This document shows, one piece after another, positions 60,341 through 64,000 of a DNA stretch of 64,000 nucleotides (position 1 is the stretch's first letter; each line of letters opens with the position of its first letter). A program made the translations under genes and the position numbers. The notes below the pieces were generated by a model. That model searched no databases. It worked only from the letters and a program-made list of their open reading frames with translations, and had not been told where the DNA came from. Source of the DNA: Mycobacterium sp. EPa45 (GTDB taxonomy: Bacteria; Actinomycetota; Actinomycetes; Mycobacteriales; Mycobacteriaceae); contig NZ_CP011773.1 in NCBI RefSeq assembly GCF_001021385.1, positions 2,480,001 to 2,544,000 of the forward strand, in the 5' to 3' direction.

Positions 60341-63300
60341 CGGCGGATCCGCGTGGACAGGCGGACGACGGTGCCGGTGGCGTCGGGGAGGATCGCGACA
60401 TCCTCCATCAAAGCCTCCATGATCTGGATGCCCCGGCCCCGGTGGGTGTAGCCGGTCTGCTTGGGTTTCCAGGAGCCGGCGTCGGTGATCGTCAGGCGCA
60501 GCAGGTCGACCTCGGACGTGGCCTTCAAAGTGATTGTGCCGCCGTCGGTGTGGCGGTAGCCGTGCTCAATGGCATTGGTGACTGCCTCGCCGGCGGCGAC
60601 AAGCACGTCCTGGGCTTGGTCGTGATCGATCCCGGCTGCGGTCAGCCAGTCGCGCAGGGCGGCGCGGGCTGGGGCCAGATGCATGGCATCGGCCGGGATG
60701 GTCACTTCCAGTGGCTTGGGATGTCGGTAGATCAACAAGGCGACGTCATCCTGGTATCCGCCTGGTGGTGCCAGGCTCGTCATTATCTGGTCGGCCAACG
60801 GATCGAGGTCCAAGGCACTGTCATCGCGAACGACGTTGGTAGCCTCCTCGATTCCGTCATCGAGCGAGCGGCGCCTGCGCTCGATGAGGCCGTCGGTGTA
60901 CAGCAAAAGGGTGCCTTGTGCGGGTATCGTCACCACTTCCTGAGGGCGTTCTCGATCCGGTCGGATACCCAGCGCGAGGGAGTGTCCACCCTCGAGCAAG
61001 GTGGTGCTGCCGTCTGCGCACACCAGGATCGGCGGCGGATGTCCGGCGCTGGAATACACGAGCTCCCCGGTCTCCGGATCCAGGACCGCGCAGAATGCGG
61101 TGGTGGACTGTGCGCCGGGCAGCCGGGCGGCAAATCGGTCCAGTCCTGCCAATGCTGCTGCAGGACTGGATCTTTCGAGCAACAGTGCGCGGCAGGCGCT
61201 GCGCAATTGTCCCATCACCGTTGCCGCGGTCAGGTCGTGACCCACGCAGTCGCCGACAACCAGTGCGATCCGGCCGTCGTCGAGTGCGATCACGTCATAC
61301 CAGTCGCCGCCCACCTGCAGCGGGTGCGACGCGGGCTGGTACCGCACCGCGAATCCGGCAGGCAGGTTTGCCGGCCCCAAGATCGAATGCTGCAGTGCCA
61401 GAGCGGTTTCACGCTGTTGGTCCACCTGGTGGACCCGCTGCAGGCCCTGCCCGAGGCGGCCGGCAAGCACCGTCAGCAACGTCATGTCCTCGGGTGTGAA
61501 CGGTCGTTCTGCGGGAAGTTCGATCCAGACCACCAGAACGCCGCGCGGGTGTTGCAGCGCGATGCCGGCGCTCCCGGCAATGCTGACGTCGGGGGTGAGC
61601 AGATCGCCACTACTGCCAAGGGCGGTGATTCGCTCCCGCACGGGTGCCGGGAGGGCATCCCACTGTGCATCGTCCGCGTCACCCGCGAATTCCGGACGGA
61701 CAGCGTCAGCTGCGCTGTCTCGCACGGGGAAGATCGCGGCCAGCACGCGCTGTGCCGACCACTGCCCACGTATCTGCTCCAGTGCCCCGTGCAGCGCATC
61801 GTCTACGGCATCAGCTTGTGCCAGTTGCTGATTCAGTGTGGCCAGCGCGGTCTGGCGTTGCACTGTGTAGTGCTCGGCCGTGACGTCGCGGAACGTGCCG
61901 ACCATGACGCCGCGGCCGGTCTCGGGGTCTTGGGCGTGGGCGATGTTCGCGGTGATCCACACCCGGTGCCCGTCGCGGTGGTTCACCGGAACGGTGTAAC
62001 TGCCGTGCGGGCGCTCCGGGATGCTCGAAAACGCGTCGACGATCTGCCGGTGCGCTTCGGGCTGGGTGTCGGCGTTCGGCCACCACGGATGCTCCGGCGC
62101 GTACGGCAGATCCTCGGGACCGAAGCCGAGGATGTCGGTGAAGGCCTTGTTGATCTCGATGACGGCGCCGACCTCATCGCAGACGAAGAACGCTTCCTGC
62201 AGTGACTCCACCAACGCGGTGCGCCAACGGGTGTGGTGATTGCGCAACCGGGACAGCTCGATGTTGGCCCGAACGCGCGCCAGCAGTTCGGCGGCGACGA
62301 ACGGCTTCACCAGGTAGTCGTCGGCTCCGGCCTGCAGACCTTCGATGGACGCCTCCTGGCCGGCTCGGGCCGACAACAACAGCACCGGTACACCGACGGT
62401 GTGCGGATCAGTCCGCAGCGCGGCCACCAGTGCCAGCCCGTCGAGGCGGGGCATCATCACGTCGCTGACAACCAGGTCGGGCCGTTCAGCGCGGATTCGG
62501 CTCAGAGCTTGTTGGCCGTCGGACACCGCGTCGACGCGATACCCGGCGCCGCGCAGCAGTCGGACGAGGTATTCGCGCATGTCGGCGTTGTCGTCGGCGA
62601 CCAGCACGCGGCGCGGCGCAATGGCGGCGGGCGGCGTGTCCGGCACGGCGGACAGGTCACCGTCCTCGCTATCAGGCAGCCAGCGCAGCGCCTCCTGCAC
62701 GTAGGGTTCGGCGATGCCGGAGGTCGTTCGGCCCGTCGTGGCCGGGCTGAGCGCCTCGGCGGGCAGATGGCCGGCTCCTATCGGCAACCGAATGGTGAAC
62801 GTGGTGCCGACATCCTCGATGCTGTCGGCGGTGATGCTGCCGCCATGCAGGCCCACAAGCTCCTTCACCAGAGCCAGTCCGATGCCGCTGCCCTCCGTGG
62901 ACCGCGCGCGAGCACTTTCGATCCGGTGAAACCGTTCGAACAGCCGGGGCATTTCGTCGGCCGGCACTCCGATACCGGTGTCGGCGACGGTCACCAGAGC
63001 TTCGTCGCCCTGGCGGGTGACCCGTACCGTGATCGACCCGGCGAAGGTGTATTTCAACGCGTTGGACAGCAGGTTGAGAACGACCTTTTCCCACATGTCG
63101 CGGTCCAGGTACACCGGATCGTCCAGGGGCTGACAATCCACGATCAATTCCAGGTCGGCACGGTCGATGGCCGAGCGGAACACGCTGGCCAGTTCGGCGG
63201 TCACCTGGGCCAGATCGGCCGGCTCGTAGTGCGCCTGCACCCGGTTGGCCTCGATCCGGGAGAAGTCCAGCAGGGTGTTGACAAGTTTGGCCAGCCGCAG

Positions 63301-64000
63301 GCCATTGCGGTGGATGGCATCAAGCTCTCGCTGTGCGCGCTCGTCGAGAGTCGGCGCATGCGCGCGCAACTCCGCCACGGGACCGAGGATGAGGGTGATC
63401 GGGGTGCGGAACTCGTGGCTGATGTTGGAGAAGAACGTGGTCTTGGCGCGGTCCAGCTCGGCGAGTTCGTCAGCCCGCCGCTGCTGCTCGCTGTAGCTGC
63501 GGGCGCTGGACACCCCGGTGGCGATGTGGCCGGCGACCAGGTTGATGAAGCCGCGGTACTCCTCGTCGAGGGGCCGATATCGGTTCAGTGCTGCGACCAG
63601 GAGCCCCGACGGCGTACCACCCTGAGCCAGCAGCGGCGTGACCAGAGCTTGCTTCGGCGGCTCCTGCCATGCCCCGGTCGGCAGATCGGTGAACGGTTCT
63701 CCGGAAAGGTCGATCACTACCGATCTTCCGTTGGCGGGTTCGTCGACGGGCCAGAGCGACGAACCGTCGGCAGAGAGCACCGCCGGCGCGGCGGGATGAT
63801 CGGGTGCGATGCCGCTGACTCCGGCCAGCCGCGCGTCGCCCTCCTCGTCGAACAGGTAGGTGAGGCTGAAAGGCAGGTCGCGCGGGTTGTCGGCGAGCTG
63901 GCGGGCCGCGAACGCCAGCATCTCGTGCTCGGTGCGCACCACCGACGGATCCGAACCGAGATGACGCAATGTGGCCATCCGGCGTTCGCCGATCACCCGG
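60337..64000 (-). CDS. giant sensor: GAF-HisKA-HATPase-REC-PAS-GAF-PP2C-RsbW (5' end outside window)
   Basis: An open frame of at least 1,220 codons that continues beyond the right edge; codons at the edge read R-V-I-G-E-R-R without a stop, so the true start is not seen. Order of domains (residues from the GTG at 63996): GAF-like about 10-165; HisKA with His194 in SHEFRTP; HATPase about 290-405; REC about 475-590 with Asp about 513 in [13 protein letters not shown] about 605-725; second GAF-like about 735-870; PP2C/SpoIIE about 880-1085 (GGDWYDV and YQDDVALL metal sites); RsbW-type HATPase about 1090-1218 ([12 protein letters not shown]). It combines two-component, serine phosphatase and serine kinase parts in one chain, coupled to a STAS protein. 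Confidence 0.88.
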   Translation of the reverse strand, partial: RVIGERRMATLRHLGSDPSVVRTEHEMLAFAARQLADNPRDLPFSLTYLFDEEGDARLAGVSGIAPDHPAAPAVLSADGSSLWPVDEPANGRSVVIDLSGEPFTDLPTGAWQEPPKQALVTPLLAQGGTPSGLLVAALNRYRPLDEEYRGFINLVAGHIATGVSSARSYSEQQRRADELAELDRAKTTFFSNISHEFRTPITLILGPVAELRAHAPTLDERAQRELDAIHRNGLRLAKLVNTLLDFSRIEANRVQAHYEPADLAQVTAELASVFRSAIDRADLELIVDCQPLDDPVYLDRDMWEKVVLNLLSNALKYTFAGSITVRVTRQGDEALVTVADTGIGVPADEMPRLFERFHRIESARARSTEGSGIGLALVKELVGLHGGSITADSIEDVGTTFTIRLPIGAGHLPAEALSPATTGRTTSGIAEPYVQEALRWLPDSEDGDLSAVPDTPPAAIAPRRVLVADDNADMREYLVRLLRGAGYRVDAVSDGQQALSRIRAERPDLVVSDVMMPRLDGLALVAALRTDPHTVGVPVLLLSARAGQEASIEGLQAGADDYLVKPFVAAELLARVRANIELSRLRNHHTRWRTALVESLQEAFFVCDEVGAVIEINKAFTDILGFGPEDLPYAPEHPWWPNADTQPEAHRQIVDAFSSIPERPHGSYTVPVNHRDGHRVWITANIAHAQDPETGRGVMVGTFRDVTAEHYTVQRQTALATLNQQLAQADAVDDALHGALEQIRGQWSAQRVLAAIFPVRDSAADAVRPEFAGDADDAQWDALPAPVRERITALGSSGDLLTPDVSIAGSAGIALQHPRGVLVVWIELPAERPFTPEDMTLLTVLAGRLGQGLQRVHQVDQQRETALALQHSILGPANLPAGFAVRYQPASHPLQVGGDWYDVIALDDGRIALVVGDCVGHDLTAATVMGQLRSACRALLLERSSPAAALAGLDRFAARLPGAQSTTAFCAVLDPETGELVYSSAGHPPPILVCADGSTTLLEGGHSLALGIRPDRERPQEVVTIPAQGTLLLYTDGLIERRRRSLDDGIEEATNVVRDDSALDLDPLADQIMTSLAPPGGYQDDVALLIYRHPKPLEVTIPADAMHLAPARAALRDWLTAAGIDHDQAQDVLVAAGEAVTNAIEHGYRHTDGGTITLKATSEVDLLRLTITDAGSWKPKQTGYTHRGRGIQIMEALMEDVAILPDATGTVVRLSTRIRR

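Overview
The window is a chromosomal segment of a high-GC mycobacterium, most likely an environmental, rapidly growing Mycolicibacterium-type species. This rests on gene order: from memory of the M. tuberculosis map, the segment follows the block Rv2726c (dapF) to Rv2670c (zapE-like) almost gene by gene, with accessory genes added. Diagnostic genes include ideR, sigB, sigA, chiZ next to lexA, cei, ceoB/ceoC, aftC and mycobacterial DUF families. Coding density is very high. There is no gene-free stretch over about 260 bases, and I found no tRNA, rRNA, CRISPR array or insertion sequence.

Layout. 1-7 kb: 3' end of dapF, hflX, an inserted pair (secreted PE-PPE-domain esterase and a BisC-type molybdoenzyme), and a long-chain acyl-CoA dehydrogenase behind a TetR-type palindrome. 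7-11 kb: a duplicated LGFP-repeat membrane protein, then lexA and chiZ diverging across a region with SOS boxes, then nrdR. 11-20 kb: PhzF-like protein, alpha/beta hydrolase, PAC2 protein, an inserted secreted serine protease, sthA, DUF4192, then ideR and sigB (with a SigE/SigH-type promoter). 20-31 kb: small conserved proteins (DUF3099, DUF3039, YihY, DUF7455, DUF952, RidA), a serine hydrolase, sigA with a leader hairpin, ppgK, suhB, cei, DUF4193 (perfect CRP-type palindrome between the last two), DUF3093, dut and DUF3710. 31-38 kb: OB-fold/DUF3159/MFS operon and a potassium module (ceoB-ceoC divergent from a KimA-like permease), then a TRAM/TrmA-type RNA methyltransferase. 38-47 kb: SRPBCC, nhaA, dxs, RNase D-like, DUF3000, then the haem genes hemE-hemY-hemQ. 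47.5-54.8 kb: three tandem membrane-anchored GGDEF-EAL proteins, the main accessory block. 54.7-60 kb: msrB, aftC, a hydrolase-like lipoprotein lacking the catalytic serine, a RibD-C reductase and a ZapE-like ATPase. 60-64 kb: a STAS anti-sigma antagonist translationally coupled to a very large sensor protein (GAF-HisKA-HATPase-REC-PAS-GAF-PP2C-RsbW) that runs off the window.

Themes. Two group-1/2 sigma factors, the iron regulator and the SOS repressor sit in one conserved block. The two accessory signalling systems (the c-di-GMP triplet and the one-polypeptide partner-switching sensor) are the most novel parts. A roughly 35-bp GC-rich repeat occurs as tandem clusters at two places, and a third diverged copy appears to encode the N-terminus of HemY.
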